From Deltaproteobacteria bacterium (GTDB lineage: Bacteria > Myxococcota > Myxococcia > Myxococcales > 40CM-4-68-19), in contig VBLC01000045.1 in assembly GCA_005879315.1 (NCBI GenBank), forward strand, positions 1 through 64,000: 64,000 nt of DNA. Reading direction: 5' to 3'. The position numbers and the translations under genes are program-made. The notes under the pieces were generated by a model. The model made no database searches. It saw only the letters and a list, made by a program, of their open reading frames with translations, and had not been told where the DNA came from. Positions 17,582 through 26,233 of the stretch are shown in pieces (position 1 is the stretch's first letter; the number at the start of each line of letters is the position of its first letter).

Positions 17582-18786
17582 CGCACCACCCTGCGCGCCC
17601 CCAGATACCGCACCTGGAACCAGCTGCTGTCGATGTCGGCCTCGACCACGCCGTGCGAGGAGCTGGCGTGGATCAGCTTGCGCTTGGGCGCATCGACCAT
17701 CATGCCGACGTGCGAGACGCCGTTGCCGAGCGTGTCGAAGAAGACCAGGTCGCCGTTCTGCAGCTGGAACTTGTTCACCGGCGTGCCGGTCGCGTACTGC
17801 AGCTTGGAGACGCGCGGGATGTCGATCGAGACGTCGCGATAGGAGCTCATCGTCAGCCCCGAGCAGTCGATCCCGCGGTGGGAGAGCCCGCCCCAGACGT
17901 AGGGCGTGCCGAGATAGGAGCGAGCAGCGCGCTTGAGGCCGGGCCAGAGGGCGGCCTTGGGCGCGCCGGTGCGGCGGATCACGCCACCCGCGCTGCTGCT
18001 CGCCACCGGGGTCGTCTCGGTGTCACCGTCGCTGTCGCTGCTCTTGTCGACATCGGCGACCGCCTGCTTTTTCGCAGGCCGCGGCGGCGGGGCGAGCTCG
18101 TAGGCGACCGGCTTGTATTCCGGCGCCGGCAGCTTCTTCCCCGACTGTTTCGCCTCGGAGAACTTCCGGCGGAGCGATCCCTGCAGCGATCCCGGATGCG
18201 CCGGATCCTTCTGCATGCCGGCGAGGAAATACGCCGCGTACAGCTGCAGGTCCCAGCCTTCCTTCCTGGCCGCGACCAGCGCCCACTTGGTCGTGTTGAA
18301 GTCTTGATCGCTCCACCCCTCGGCCATGGCGGCGTGGATGGCATCGGCCATCACTTCGCCGGGGACGCCGCCCGCGACGGCCTCGCGATAACCGTTGGCC
18401 CAGGTGGCGATGCTCTCCGCGGGAATCTTCTTCTGATAGCCGTAGAGAGCGATCCCGTCGACCGCGTCGGCGGGCGCGCCGCGCCAGATCGCCTGGTAGG
18501 CGGCGAAGCCCACCTCGGCGATGCGCCCCGGCGCGACCTCGTCGAGCAGCCCCTCGGCGATGACGTGCATGAGCGTGCGCGCGTCCTCGGGCTTGTCGGG
18601 CTTGACGACGTTGAACCCGTAGTTCTGGAACTTCTCCTTGAGCGCCGTCTCGAGCTCCTCACGCCGCGCCACCGAGAGCGAGGCGTCCTGCGAGAGCTTC
18701 TCGTGGACGTACTCGAGGACGTTCTGCCTCGCCGCCTGTGCCGCGAGCGCGCAGAGCGCGATCAGGAGTAGCGATCGTCTCGCCAG
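17578..18786 (-). CDS. exported NlpC/P60-family cysteine peptidase with unknown N-terminal domain
   Basis: NlpC/P60 enzymes cut peptide stems in cell walls. Here the C-terminal domain (about 285-402) has the catalytic cysteine in GIDCSGL (about residue 308), the histidine in VSHVGMMVD and the third polar position in HASSSHG. Residues about 20-220 form a helical domain I do not recognise, followed by a Pro- and Ser/Asp-rich linker. A signal peptide ([17 protein letters not shown]) begins directly after the CTG at 18786. In-frame ATG, GTG or TTG codons near it are absent; the next ATG is at 18867, deep inside the upstream gene. The start is therefore uncertain. Confidence 0.82.
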   Translation of the reverse strand: MARRSLLLIALCALAAQAARQNVLEYVHEKLSQDASLSVARREELETALKEKFQNYGFNVVKPDKPEDARTLMHVIAEGLLDEVAPGRIAEVGFAAYQAIWRGAPADAVDGIALYGYQKKIPAESIATWANGYREAVAGGVPGEVMADAIHAAMAEGWSDQDFNTTKWALVAARKEGWDLQLYAAYFLAGMQKDPAHPGSLQGSLRRKFSEAKQSGKKLPAPEYKPVAYELAPPPRPAKKQAVADVDKSSDSDGDTETTPVASSSAGGVIRRTGAPKAALWPGLKRAARSYLGTPYVWGGLSHRGIDCSGLTMSSYRDVSIDIPRVSKLQYATGTPVNKFQLQNGDLVFFDTLGNGVSHVGMMVDAPKRKLIHASSSHGVVEADIDSSWFQVRYLGARRVVR

Positions 18787-19433
18787 GGATCGGCGCTGTT
18801 GCTGTAGCCGCGCAGTTCCCAGTAGCCGAGCCGGTCGCGCGTCAGCACCTCGATGCGATGAATCCACTTGGCTCCTTTCCAGGCATAGAGCTGCGGCGTG
18901 ATGATGCGCACCGGCCCGCCGTGCTCGCGCGGCAGCGGCTTTCCTTCGGCGGTGTGGACGAGCAGCACGTCGTCCTTGAGCGCCTCTTCGAGCGCCAGAT
19001 TGGTGGAGTATCCGTCATAGGCGTGGGTGATCACATGCGTCGCTTCCGGCTTGGGGCGCGCCAGCGCCAGCACGGTGGCGAGCTGCACGCCCTCCCACTC
19101 CACGTCCATCTTCGACCAGGTGGTGACGCAGTGGAAGTCGCTCGTGTCCTTGATCTGGGGAAGCGCGCGGAACTCCTGCCAGGTGAAGCGGCGCGGCTCC
19201 TCGACCGCGCCGTCGACGATCAGCTCCCACTTGGAGAGCTCGACGTTCGGCTGGCGGCCGAGATCGAGCACCGGCCACCCCTGCGTCACCGTCTGGCCCG
19301 GCGGCAGCTTCGGCATGCCGTGGCGATTGGGGGATCCCGCGCCCATCGGCTGCGCTGCCGGCCGCGCCTTGTACCGCTCGCGCAGCTTCATGCGCGCCTC
19401 GACGATGCGCTGCTCCTTGTCGTTGTCCGCCAT
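18762..19433 (-). CDS. molybdopterin-dependent oxidoreductase, MsrP/sulfite-oxidase fold
   Basis: This 223-residue protein belongs to the sulfite-oxidase/MsrP fold, whose Mo-cofactor is held by a cysteine, here in [18 protein letters not shown] (about residue 110). Other family stretches are [46 protein letters not shown] and [10 protein letters not shown]. It lacks a Tat signal peptide, unlike periplasmic MsrP, so it may be cytoplasmic. The ATG at 19433 is preceded at ten bases by a -10 element shared with the divergent purF promoter. moaC for the cofactor lies elsewhere in the window. Confidence 0.88.
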   Translation of the reverse strand: MADNDKEQRIVEARMKLRERYKARPAAQPMGAGSPNRHGMPKLPPGQTVTQGWPVLDLGRQPNVELSKWELIVDGAVEEPRRFTWQEFRALPQIKDTSDFHCVTTWSKMDVEWEGVQLATVLALARPKPEATHVITHAYDGYSTNLALEEALKDDVLLVHTAEGKPLPREHGGPVRIITPQLYAWKGAKWIHRIEVLTRDRLGYWELRGYSNSADPWRDDRYS

Positions 19434-19451
19434 GAGCTGCGAGACTATAAC
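19423..19451. promoter_or_regulatory. overlapping divergent promoters of purF and the MsrP-like gene
   Basis: For purF, TTGTCC (19423-19428) and TATAAC (19446-19451) are 17 bases apart, followed by GGAGG and the GTG at 19476. On the other strand TATAGT (19449-19444) shares most of the same bases and lies ten bases before the MsrP-like ATG at 19433. The purF -35 lies just inside the MsrP-like coding start. RNA polymerase could occupy only one direction at a time. Confidence 0.6.
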
Positions 19452-19475
19452 TTGCTGTCCCGGAGGACCCCCAAC

Positions 19476-20915
19476 GTGCGCCTTCCCGTCCTTCACCGCG
19501 ACGACGACAAGTTCCACGACGAGTGCGGCGTCTTCGGCATCTTCGGCCACGCCGAGGCAGCGAACCTCGCCTACCTCGGCATCCATGCGCTGCAGCACAG
19601 GGGGCAGGAGTCGGCCGGCATCGCCTCATGGGATGGCCGCAAGATCCACCTGCACAAGGCGATGGGCCTGGTGGCCGACATCTTCACCCAGCAAGTCATC
19701 GCCGGCCTGCCCGGAAGCTCGGCGATCGGCCACACGCGGTACTCGACCTCGGGTCAATCCAACCTGGCCAACGCGCAGCCGATGGTGGCGCGCACGACCG
19801 CCGGCCAGATCGCGGTCGCGCACAACGGCAACCTCGTCAACTACGAAGAGCTCAAGCTCGAGCTGGAGGAGAAGGGCGCGCTCTTCCAGGGCACCAGCGA
19901 CACCGAGGTCATCGTCCACCTGCTCGCCCACGAGAAGATCGGCAGCGTCGAGGAGCGCATCCAGGGCGCTCTGGCCAACGTCCGCGGCGCCTACTCGCTT
20001 CTCTTCCTCACCGAGAAGGGCCTGGTGGCGGTGCGCGATCCGCTCGGCTTCCGCCCGATGGTGCTGGGCAAGCTGCGCAACGGCGGCACCGTCTTCGCCA
20101 GCGAGACCTGCGCGCTCGATCTGATCGAGGCCGAGTACATCCGCGAGATCGAGCCAGGCGAGATGGTGGTGGTCGACGCCAAGGGTCTGCGCACGGTGCA
20201 ATCGCTGCCCAAGCAGCGGTCGGGCAAGTGCATCTTCGAGCTCATCTACTTCGCCCGGCCCGACTCGCAGGTCTTCTCCCGCTCGGTGTACGACACGCGC
20301 AAGGCCCTGGGACGGCGGCTGGCCATCGAGCAGCCGGTGGTCGCCGATGTCGTGGTCCCGGTCCCCGACTCGGGCCTGGCCGCTGCGCTCGGCTATTCCG
20401 AGCAGAGCGGCATTCCCTATGACATGGGGCTCATCCGCAGCCACTATGTCGGCCGCACCTTCATCGAGCCCTCGCAGTCGATCCGGCATTTCGGGGTGAA
20501 GCTTAAGCTCAACCCCGTTCAATCGGTGGTGAAGGGCAAGCGGGTCGTGGTGGTCGACGACTCGATCGTGCGCGGCACCACCAGCCGCAAGATCGTCAAG
20601 ATGCTGCGCGACGCCGGCGCGCGCGAGGTCCACTTGCGGATCAGCGCGCCGCCCACCCGCTGGCCCTGCTACTACGGGATCGACACGCCGGTGCGCAGCG
20701 AGCTGATCGCCGCCTCGCACACCGTCGAGGAGATCGCCAAGTACGTCACCGCCGACAGCCTCGGCTATCTCTCTCGCGAGGGTGTGCACGAGGCCGCCAA
20801 TGCCGAGCCGCGCTCGTTCTGCGACGCCTGCTTCACCGGAGAGTACCTGGTGCAGCTCACGCCACCTTCGAAGCCCCGCACCTCCGACCTCGCCTCGCCG
20901 ATCCTTCTCGCCTAG
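19476..20915 (+). CDS. purF: amidophosphoribosyltransferase
   Basis: PurF commits PRPP to purine synthesis by replacing its pyrophosphate with an amino group from glutamine. The 479-residue protein starts at GTG 19476, supported by GGAGG nine bases upstream. After a short leader the catalytic cysteine appears in [10 protein letters not shown] (Cys17), so the leader (about 16 residues) is probably cleaved. The glutaminase domain includes [12 protein letters not shown] and [12 protein letters not shown]. The phosphoribosyltransferase domain has the PRPP loop [14 protein letters not shown]. Cysteines in [13 protein letters not shown] and SFCDACF fit the Fe-S type of PurF. Confidence 0.96.
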   Translation: MRLPVLHRDDDKFHDECGVFGIFGHAEAANLAYLGIHALQHRGQESAGIASWDGRKIHLHKAMGLVADIFTQQVIAGLPGSSAIGHTRYSTSGQSNLANAQPMVARTTAGQIAVAHNGNLVNYEELKLELEEKGALFQGTSDTEVIVHLLAHEKIGSVEERIQGALANVRGAYSLLFLTEKGLVAVRDPLGFRPMVLGKLRNGGTVFASETCALDLIEAEYIREIEPGEMVVVDAKGLRTVQSLPKQRSGKCIFELIYFARPDSQVFSRSVYDTRKALGRRLAIEQPVVADVVVPVPDSGLAAALGYSEQSGIPYDMGLIRSHYVGRTFIEPSQSIRHFGVKLKLNPVQSVVKGKRVVVVDDSIVRGTTSRKIVKMLRDAGAREVHLRISAPPTRWPCYYGIDTPVRSELIAASHTVEEIAKYVTADSLGYLSREGVHEAANAEPRSFCDACFTGEYLVQLTPPSKPRTSDLASPILLA

Positions 20916-20917
20916 TC

Positions 20918-21844
20918 GTGGCGGCGCTCATCGATCTGCTCGTCAAGATGCAGCTCCTCGACGAGCGCCAGCACGCCAATGTGCAGAGCCGCGCCAAGTC
21001 GCAGATGGGCGGGCACGTCGTCCAGCAGGTCGCCGAGATGGGATATGCGACCGAGAGCACGGTGGCGCGGGCGATCTCGGTCGAGCTTGGCCTGCCTCGC
21101 ATCGATCTCGCCGTCAGTCCGCCCGAGCCGGCGGCGCTGCAGCTGCTCGACGCGCGCACCTGCGCCGATCGCTTCGTCCTCCCTGTGGCCCTGCGCGAGA
21201 ACGGCGAGCTGCTCTGGCTGGCGATGGCCGACCCCACTGACCAGGAGGCCATCACCACCGTCAGCCACAAGGCGAACAAGCGCGTCCGCCCGGCGGTGGC
21301 GGGGCCGACGGAGATCCTCCGCGCCGTGCGACAGCTCTACGGCGGCTCGCCGTCAGAGACCGCGGGAAGCAACAAGCCCGCCGCGAGGGAAAGCTCCGAC
21401 GCCGGATCGGACGAGGCCTTCGAGGTCCTCAACGTCGCCGACGACATCGGGGCGAGCCCGGCGGATTCCGAGGAGGGGCCGCTCTCGCGCATCGCCAGGC
21501 AGCTCGGCGTGGAGGTGCCGGAGGCCGTCGCCTCCCGTTCGTCCCCGGCGGCGGCGAAACTCGCTCCCGAGGTGCAGATCGCGGTCAAGGGGGCGCCGGC
21601 CATTCCGCCCAAGAGCGATCCCCGCGCGCCGCTCACCTTCGACGAGATGCTCCCGCCGGCGACCAGCGCCGGAGCGATCGCGCGCGACGACCTCACCGAG
21701 GAGGACCTTTCCACCATCGACGCGATCCGCGCCAGCATGGAGAAAGCCGCGCTGGTCCTGCGCGCGCTCGCCGAGCTGTGCATGGAGAAGGGCATCTTCA
21801 CCCGCGAGGAGATGCGCAAGCGCAGCAGCAAGACCGCGCCTTGA
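20918..21844 (+). CDS. stand-alone MshEN (GspE N-terminal) domain protein
   Basis: This 308-residue protein has the two-part N-terminal domain of type II secretion/MshE ATPases (about 1-145: [17 protein letters not shown], then [34 protein letters not shown]). The ATPase domain itself is absent. In MshE this region binds cyclic di-GMP, so a role as a c-di-GMP reader is possible, but the ligand residues are not clearly conserved here. Residues about 145-260 are low-complexity and acidic; about 265-300 form a helix ([19 protein letters not shown]). It starts at GTG, two bases after the purF stop, so it is probably co-transcribed with purF. Confidence 0.75.
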   Translation: MAALIDLLVKMQLLDERQHANVQSRAKSQMGGHVVQQVAEMGYATESTVARAISVELGLPRIDLAVSPPEPAALQLLDARTCADRFVLPVALRENGELLWLAMADPTDQEAITTVSHKANKRVRPAVAGPTEILRAVRQLYGGSPSETAGSNKPAARESSDAGSDEAFEVLNVADDIGASPADSEEGPLSRIARQLGVEVPEAVASRSSPAAAKLAPEVQIAVKGAPAIPPKSDPRAPLTFDEMLPPATSAGAIARDDLTEEDLSTIDAIRASMEKAALVLRALAELCMEKGIFTREEMRKRSSKTAP

Positions 21845-21879
21845 CTTCCCCTGCGCAGAAGCGGATGAAACCCCACACC

Positions 21880-21893
21880 GTTCACAACTGAAC
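21880..21893. promoter_or_regulatory. short dyad GTTCA-N4-TGAAC
   Basis: GTTCA and TGAAC flank four bases between the MshEN gene and the lipoprotein gene, 18 bases before its ATG. The same dyad occurs at 30107-30120. It could be a hairpin or an operator site; with two copies only, no regulator can be named. Confidence 0.35.
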
Positions 21894-21911
21894 TTAGGGT
21901 AGGGGGAACCC

Positions 21912-23168
21912 ATGCTTCGCAAATCGCTTTCGCTCGCGCTCGCGCTTGCCGCCGCCTGTGGCGGCGTCCAGCACACCAATGTCAGCAAGCCCACCTCACA
22001 GGAGGTCAATGCGGAGGAGCTTGCCAAGCTGGGCCGCATCACCTCGCTGCGTGAGAACGGCGGGACACTCTTCATCGGCGCCGAGAAGGGCATCGCCGCC
22101 ATCGACGGATCGGGCAAGGTCCTCTGGACCCTCGAGCAGCCCGCCGCCATGGCTCGCCTGCTCGAAGCCGACGCCGACGGCATCACCTTCACCAGCTTCA
22201 ACGGCGATGGCATCGCAGAGGGCGGCGCCGTGGCGCACTTCCTCATCGGCGACCTCGGCGACGAGCCGCACTTCAAGGACCAGAGCGTGGGCGCCGCCAC
22301 GCGCGACGGCAAGCTGCTCTTCACCGCACCGGCGATGAAAGGCGTCACGCAGATGTCGCCGCCGGCGATGACCAAGGACCAGATCGGCGTTTCCCGCGGG
22401 CGCGGCCTCTTCGTCTACTCGCGCGCGGACGGGCACGAGATCGGCCGCAGCCCCCTGCTCGCCGAGCTCCTCGTCGACAAGTGGGTCCTCAACGCCAGCT
22501 TCAACCGGCCCGCGTTCCTCAACGGCGCCTGGTACGGGTCGCACCTCACCGATTTCGTGAAGGCCGACGGCAAGGGCGAGTATCAGGATCGCACGCGCAT
22601 CTGGCGGATCCTCCCCGTGCTGGGCCTGGACAACCTCACCATCGGGCCTGTCCTCTTCAAGAACCGCCTCATCTGCGGCAACGCGCCCTACGAGGGCGAC
22701 AAGAAAGCGGTCGTCTTCGCCTTCGACAAAGAGGGAGGCAAGGACTGGAAGGAGTACATCGACGACAAGGCGAGCGGCGTGGGCAGCATCACCGCCAACT
22801 CCGAGCGCCTCTTCGTGGCGACCAACTTCCACGTCAAGGCGATCGACGAGAAGGGCAGCGAAGTGTGGGACCAGGTCAACAAGAAAGGCGGTCTCTATCC
22901 GAGCAAGTACCGGGGGCTCAAGTACGCCAAGGGTACGAACCATGCCGCGCGAAGGTCGCAGGGGCAGCTGATCGTGGCCGACGAGAAGAACGTCTACGTG
23001 GCCACCAACCTGAGCAAGACCTCCGACGCGCTCACGGTGCTCAATGCGAAGACCGGCGAGTACGTCGGCTCGCTCGATCTGGGCACCTTCGTCTCCGACA
23101 TGGCGCTGGTCGGCGGCAAGATCGCGCTGGCCACCGACGACGGTCTCAAGCTGGTGCAGGCCCTCTAG
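21912..23168 (+). CDS. lipoprotein with beta-propeller (PQQ/WD-like) repeats
   Basis: This 418-residue protein has a lipoprotein signal peptide ([16 protein letters not shown], Cys16). The rest is rich in short beta-blade repeats such as [44 protein letters not shown] and [23 protein letters not shown], typical of PQQ-type propellers like BamB. It likely sits on a periplasm-facing membrane surface as a scaffold. A GGGGGA lies six bases before the ATG. Its stop shares a CTAG with the stop of the convergent rapZ gene. Confidence 0.78.
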   Translation: MLRKSLSLALALAAACGGVQHTNVSKPTSQEVNAEELAKLGRITSLRENGGTLFIGAEKGIAAIDGSGKVLWTLEQPAAMARLLEADADGITFTSFNGDGIAEGGAVAHFLIGDLGDEPHFKDQSVGAATRDGKLLFTAPAMKGVTQMSPPAMTKDQIGVSRGRGLFVYSRADGHEIGRSPLLAELLVDKWVLNASFNRPAFLNGAWYGSHLTDFVKADGKGEYQDRTRIWRILPVLGLDNLTIGPVLFKNRLICGNAPYEGDKKAVVFAFDKEGGKDWKEYIDDKASGVGSITANSERLFVATNFHVKAIDEKGSEVWDQVNKKGGLYPSKYRGLKYAKGTNHAARRSQGQLIVADEKNVYVATNLSKTSDALTVLNAKTGEYVGSLDLGTFVSDMALVGGKIALATDDGLKLVQAL

Positions 23169-24046
23169 ACCTTCGCCACGTCGCGGTGGGTGACCTTCAC
23201 CTTGGCGCGGTGCTTGTCCGAGAGACGCTTCGCCAGCTCCTCGGCGAGCACCACGCTGCGGTGGCGGCCGCCGGTGCAGCCGATGCTCACCGTCAGGTAG
23301 CTCTTTCCCTCGGCGCGGTACTGGGGCAAGAGGAAGGCGAGCAGGGACTCGATCCGCTCGAGGAACTCCTCCGTCTGCTGCCGCTCGAGGACCCAGGCCG
23401 CGACCCTCGGGTCGGTGCCGGGGTGCGGCTTGAGCCCCTCGACGAAATAGGGGTTGGGCAAGAAGCGCACGTCGAAGACCAGGTCTGACACCGGCGGGAT
23501 GCCGTTGCGGAAGCCGAAAGAAAGAAGCGTGACGTTGAGCAGCTCCTCCGCGCTCGCTCCGCCGAAGCGGGCGGTCATCGCGTCGCGCAGCTCGTGCACC
23601 GTCATGCGGGTGGTGTCGATGATCTCATCGGCCAGCCCGCGCAGCTGCGCGAGCACGCGCCGCTCCTGGACGATTCCCTCCTGCACGGTCCCCTCGGGGC
23701 TGAGCGGATGGCGGCGGCGGGTCTCCGAGTAGCGGCGCAAGAGGGCGTCGTCGGCTGCGTCGAAGAAGACCACCTCCAGCTTGTGCCCCTGCCGGCGCAG
23801 CTCCTCGAGCGCGGCGGGCACCGAGGGGAGCTGTTGCCCCTCGCGCGCGTCGATGACGATGGCGAGCCGGTGCACCTCGTCGCTCGTGCCGCGGCCGACC
23901 AGCTCGAGCAGCTTGGGCAGGAGCAAGACCGGCAGGTTGTCGATGCAGAAGTAGCCGAGGTCCTCGAGCGCCTTGGTGGCGGTGGACTTGCCCGAGCCGG
24001 ACATCCCCGTCAAAAGCGCGATGCGGTGCGTGTCCGCCGCCGCCAC
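23165..24046 (-). CDS. rapZ: RNase adapter protein RapZ
   Basis: RapZ-family proteins are nucleotide-binding regulators; in enterobacteria RapZ directs RNase E to the glmZ small RNA and so tunes glmS. The 293-residue protein has a Walker A motif GMSGSGKST (14-22), the SFGFRNG segment and the C-terminal metabolite-binding signature [10 protein letters not shown]. It starts at GTG 24046, directly after the hprK stop. It is the last gene of a long unit; its stop overlaps the stop of the convergent lipoprotein gene within a shared CTAG. Whether it controls glmS here is unknown. Confidence 0.94.
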   Translation of the reverse strand: MAAADTHRIALLTGMSGSGKSTATKALEDLGYFCIDNLPVLLLPKLLELVGRGTSDEVHRLAIVIDAREGQQLPSVPAALEELRRQGHKLEVVFFDAADDALLRRYSETRRRHPLSPEGTVQEGIVQERRVLAQLRGLADEIIDTTRMTVHELRDAMTARFGGASAEELLNVTLLSFGFRNGIPPVSDLVFDVRFLPNPYFVEGLKPHPGTDPRVAAWVLERQQTEEFLERIESLLAFLLPQYRAEGKSYLTVSIGCTGGRHRSVVLAEELAKRLSDKHRAKVKVTHRDVAKV

Positions 24047-25012
24047 CTATTCGACCTCGTCGCCGATGCCCCTCGTCAGGGTGGCCTGGGCGATCTCCTT
24101 GGAGAGCTTCTCCTGGAACTCCTTGGCGGAGTGGTGGCCCTGCAGCTTGAGCAAGTGGTTGCGCGCGGCGACCTCGACGATGGTGGTCAGGTTGCGCCCC
24201 GGCCGCACCGGGATGACCAGCAGCGGCACCTCGACGTCGAGGATGTTGTACTTCTGGTCCTCGACGCCGAGCCGGTCGTACTCGACCTTGTCGTCCCATT
24301 CGACCAGCTCGACCACCATCTCCACCTTCTTCCGCTCGCGCACCGCGCTGACGCCGAAGAGGTCCTTGATGTTGATGATGCCGATGCCGCGGATCTCCAT
24401 GTGGTGCTTGATGATCTCCGAGCCGCTGCCGAAGACCGACTGGCCCTGCTTGCGCTTCAGGTCGACGATGTCGTCGGCCACCAGGCGATGGCCGCGCGTG
24501 ACCAGATCGAGGGCGAGCTCGCTCTTGCCGATGCCGCTCTTGCCGAGGATGAGCACGCCGACGCCGGTCACGTCGATGAGGACGCCGTGCACCGAGGTGG
24601 CGGCGGTGAGCGCCTCCTGCAAGAACTGCTCGACGTTGTCGATGAAGACGCTGGAGAGGTGGCTGCTGCGCAGGAGCGGCACGCGCGCATCGGCCGCCTC
24701 GCGCTTCATCCATTCGTCGATGGGCAGGTTCTTGGTCACCACCAGGCAGGCGATGGGCAGGTTGAAGAGATTGCGCACGCGCTTCATCGCCTCGTCGTGC
24801 TTGAGGGTGGCGAGATAGCTGATCTCGGTGTTGCCGAAGACCTGCAGGCGGTCCTTGTGGATGTGCTCGGTGAAACCGGAGAGGGCGAGCCCCGGCTTCT
24901 GGATGCGCGAGCTGACCACGCGGCGGTCGAGGCCGCCTTCGCCGGCGAGCAGCTCGAGGCGGAGGTCGAAATCCCGGTCGTTGAGCAGCTGGCCGATCTT
25001 GACGGAGTCCAT
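24047..25012 (-). CDS. hprK: HPr kinase/phosphorylase
   Basis: HprK phosphorylates a serine of the PTS carrier protein HPr and can reverse the reaction. The 321-residue protein is full length: an N-terminal domain (about 1-130) and a C-terminal kinase domain with VHGVLIDVTG, Walker A GKSGIGKS (157-164), and the HprK signature EIRGIGIINIKDLFG followed by ERKKVEMVVEL. No HPr or enzyme I gene is present in the window, although they usually sit just downstream of rapZ in related bacteria. TGTTACCCT nine bases before the ATG could be its own -10. Confidence 0.96.
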   Translation of the reverse strand: MDSVKIGQLLNDRDFDLRLELLAGEGGLDRRVVSSRIQKPGLALSGFTEHIHKDRLQVFGNTEISYLATLKHDEAMKRVRNLFNLPIACLVVTKNLPIDEWMKREAADARVPLLRSSHLSSVFIDNVEQFLQEALTAATSVHGVLIDVTGVGVLILGKSGIGKSELALDLVTRGHRLVADDIVDLKRKQGQSVFGSGSEIIKHHMEIRGIGIINIKDLFGVSAVRERKKVEMVVELVEWDDKVEYDRLGVEDQKYNILDVEVPLLVIPVRPGRNLTTIVEVAARNHLLKLQGHHSAKEFQEKLSKEIAQATLTRGIGDEVE

Positions 25013-25055
25013 TCGAGACCGAGGGTAACATCCCTCCTGAAGAGGCGCGAGGGCG

Positions 25056-25082
25056 CGACCTCGAGCCTGAAATCCGAGGTCG
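25056..25082. promoter_or_regulatory. 8-bp perfect stem-loop between ptsN and hprK
   Basis: CGACCTCG (25056-25063) and CGAGGTCG (25075-25082) enclose an 11-base loop just after the hprK start region. There is no T-run, so it may influence RNA processing or attenuation within the operon rather than terminate strongly. Its loop and right arm share the word GCCTGAAnnCnGAGGTC with the heptamer repeat near 9100. Confidence 0.45.
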
Positions 25083-25088
25083 GAGGCC

Positions 25089-25550
25089 TCAGTACTTGGC
25101 GTCTTCCTCGGAGATCAGCCGATAGATGGCCGCGGCGTCCGGGGCGGCGAGGATGGCCTGGCGCAGCTGCGGCTGCTTGAAGAGCCGCGAGATGCGCGCC
25201 AGCGCCTTGAGGTGCAACCCGGCCGAATTTTCCGGCGCGAAGAGGACGAAGAAGAGGAAGGTCGGCTTGTTGTCGATGGCGGCGAAATCCAGGCCCGCCT
25301 TCTTGCGCGCGAAGGCGGCGATCAATCCCGGCAGGCCCGGCAGCTTTCCATGGGGGATGGCGACTCCTTCGCCCACCCCGGTCGACCCGAGCTTCTCCCT
25401 TTCCAGGAGCGCCTCGGTGAGCCGGCCGGCGGCGAGCGAGGGAAAAGATCGGGCAAGCGCAGCCGACATCTCGCCGAGCACAGCCGCTTTCTCGTTCGCC
25501 TTCAGGTCGGCAAAGACCAGGTCCTCGCGCAGGAACTCGGCGATGCGCAT
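25089..25550 (-). CDS. ptsN: PTS EIIA-Ntr-like protein
   Basis: This 153-residue single-domain protein is a nitrogen-type IIA phospho-acceptor. The phosphorylated histidine is in GVAIPHGKLPGL (His67), and ENSAGLHLKALARISRLF is typical. In other bacteria EIIA-Ntr receives phosphate from the PTS-Ntr chain and regulates potassium transport and stress genes; it does not carry sugar. The ATG at 25550 is preceded by AAGG and, nine bases upstream, by the -10-like TGATATAGA, whose TGA is also the hpf stop. Confidence 0.93.
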   Translation of the reverse strand: MRIAEFLREDLVFADLKANEKAAVLGEMSAALARSFPSLAAGRLTEALLEREKLGSTGVGEGVAIPHGKLPGLPGLIAAFARKKAGLDFAAIDNKPTFLFFVLFAPENSAGLHLKALARISRLFKQPQLRQAILAAPDAAAIYRLISEEDAKY

Positions 25551-25565
25551 CGCCTTCCGTCTATA

Positions 25566-26171
25566 TCACTTCGCGGCCTGGGTCCGCTGCCGGCGCGGCG
25601 GCGCCACGCTGAGCATGCTCTCGCCCCCCGGCGCGATGAGCCCGAAGTTTCCGTCCTTGCGCCGGTAGATGACGTTGAGGTCGGTCGACTCCGGCCGGGT
25701 GAAGACGAGGAAGTCGTTGTTGAGCAGGTCCATCTGCATGAGAGCTTCCTCGACGCTCATCGGCTTGGCGAGGAATTCGTCGGAGCGGATCACTTCCGGC
25801 GTCATTCCCAGCTCGTCTTCCTTGGCGGAGAAGACCTCGTAGCGCACCCGCACCGGACCGCTCTGGTGCACGTGCGCCGGGCGGTGGTTCTTGAGCCGCT
25901 CCTTGTGCTTCTTCAGCTGCCGTTCGATCTTGTCGATCGCCATGTCGATGGAGGCGTACATGTCCTCCGATTTCTCCTTGCCGCGGACATGGAAATGGCC
26001 GGCGTGCAGATTGACGTCAGCGTGGTGCAGGTACCGCTCGAGCGAGAGCGTGACGTGGGCCTCGGTCACCTTGTCCAGATACTTGTCGGCCACCTTCGCG
26101 AGCTTGTCCTGCACGTGATTGCGGAGCGCGTCGGTGGCGAACATGTTCCTGAAGGTGATGTTGACCTGCAT
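25566..26171 (-). CDS. hpf: ribosome hibernation-promoting factor, long form
   Basis: This 201-residue protein binds the 30S subunit and causes inactive ribosome dimers in stationary phase. The N-terminal S30AE domain (about 1-100) begins QVNITFRNMFATDALRNHV and has the DMYASIDMAIDKIERQLKKHK helix. The C-terminal dimerisation domain (about 140-190: PMSVEEALMQMDLLNNDFLVF, YRRKDGNFGLI) makes it the long form. GGAGG lies eight bases before the ATG at 26171. It follows rpoN, the common order. Confidence 0.95.
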   Translation of the reverse strand: MQVNITFRNMFATDALRNHVQDKLAKVADKYLDKVTEAHVTLSLERYLHHADVNLHAGHFHVRGKEKSEDMYASIDMAIDKIERQLKKHKERLKNHRPAHVHQSGPVRVRYEVFSAKEDELGMTPEVIRSDEFLAKPMSVEEALMQMDLLNNDFLVFTRPESTDLNVIYRRKDGNFGLIAPGGESMLSVAPPRRQRTQAAK

Positions 26172-26210
26172 GTGACTGACCTCCCACAGAGTTGCCAAAA
26201 GCCAAGGCCT

Positions 26211-26229
26211 GGCCGCTCCTGCGGCGGCC
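26211..26229 (-). terminator. GC-rich hairpin between rpoN and hpf
   Basis: On the minus strand a six-base perfect stem (GGCCGC/GCGGCC) with a seven-base loop lies directly after the rpoN stop and is followed about ten bases on by TTTT. It could act as a partial terminator that sets hpf expression apart from rpoN. The T-run is short, so read-through is likely. Confidence 0.35.
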
Positions 26230-26233
26230 GCGG

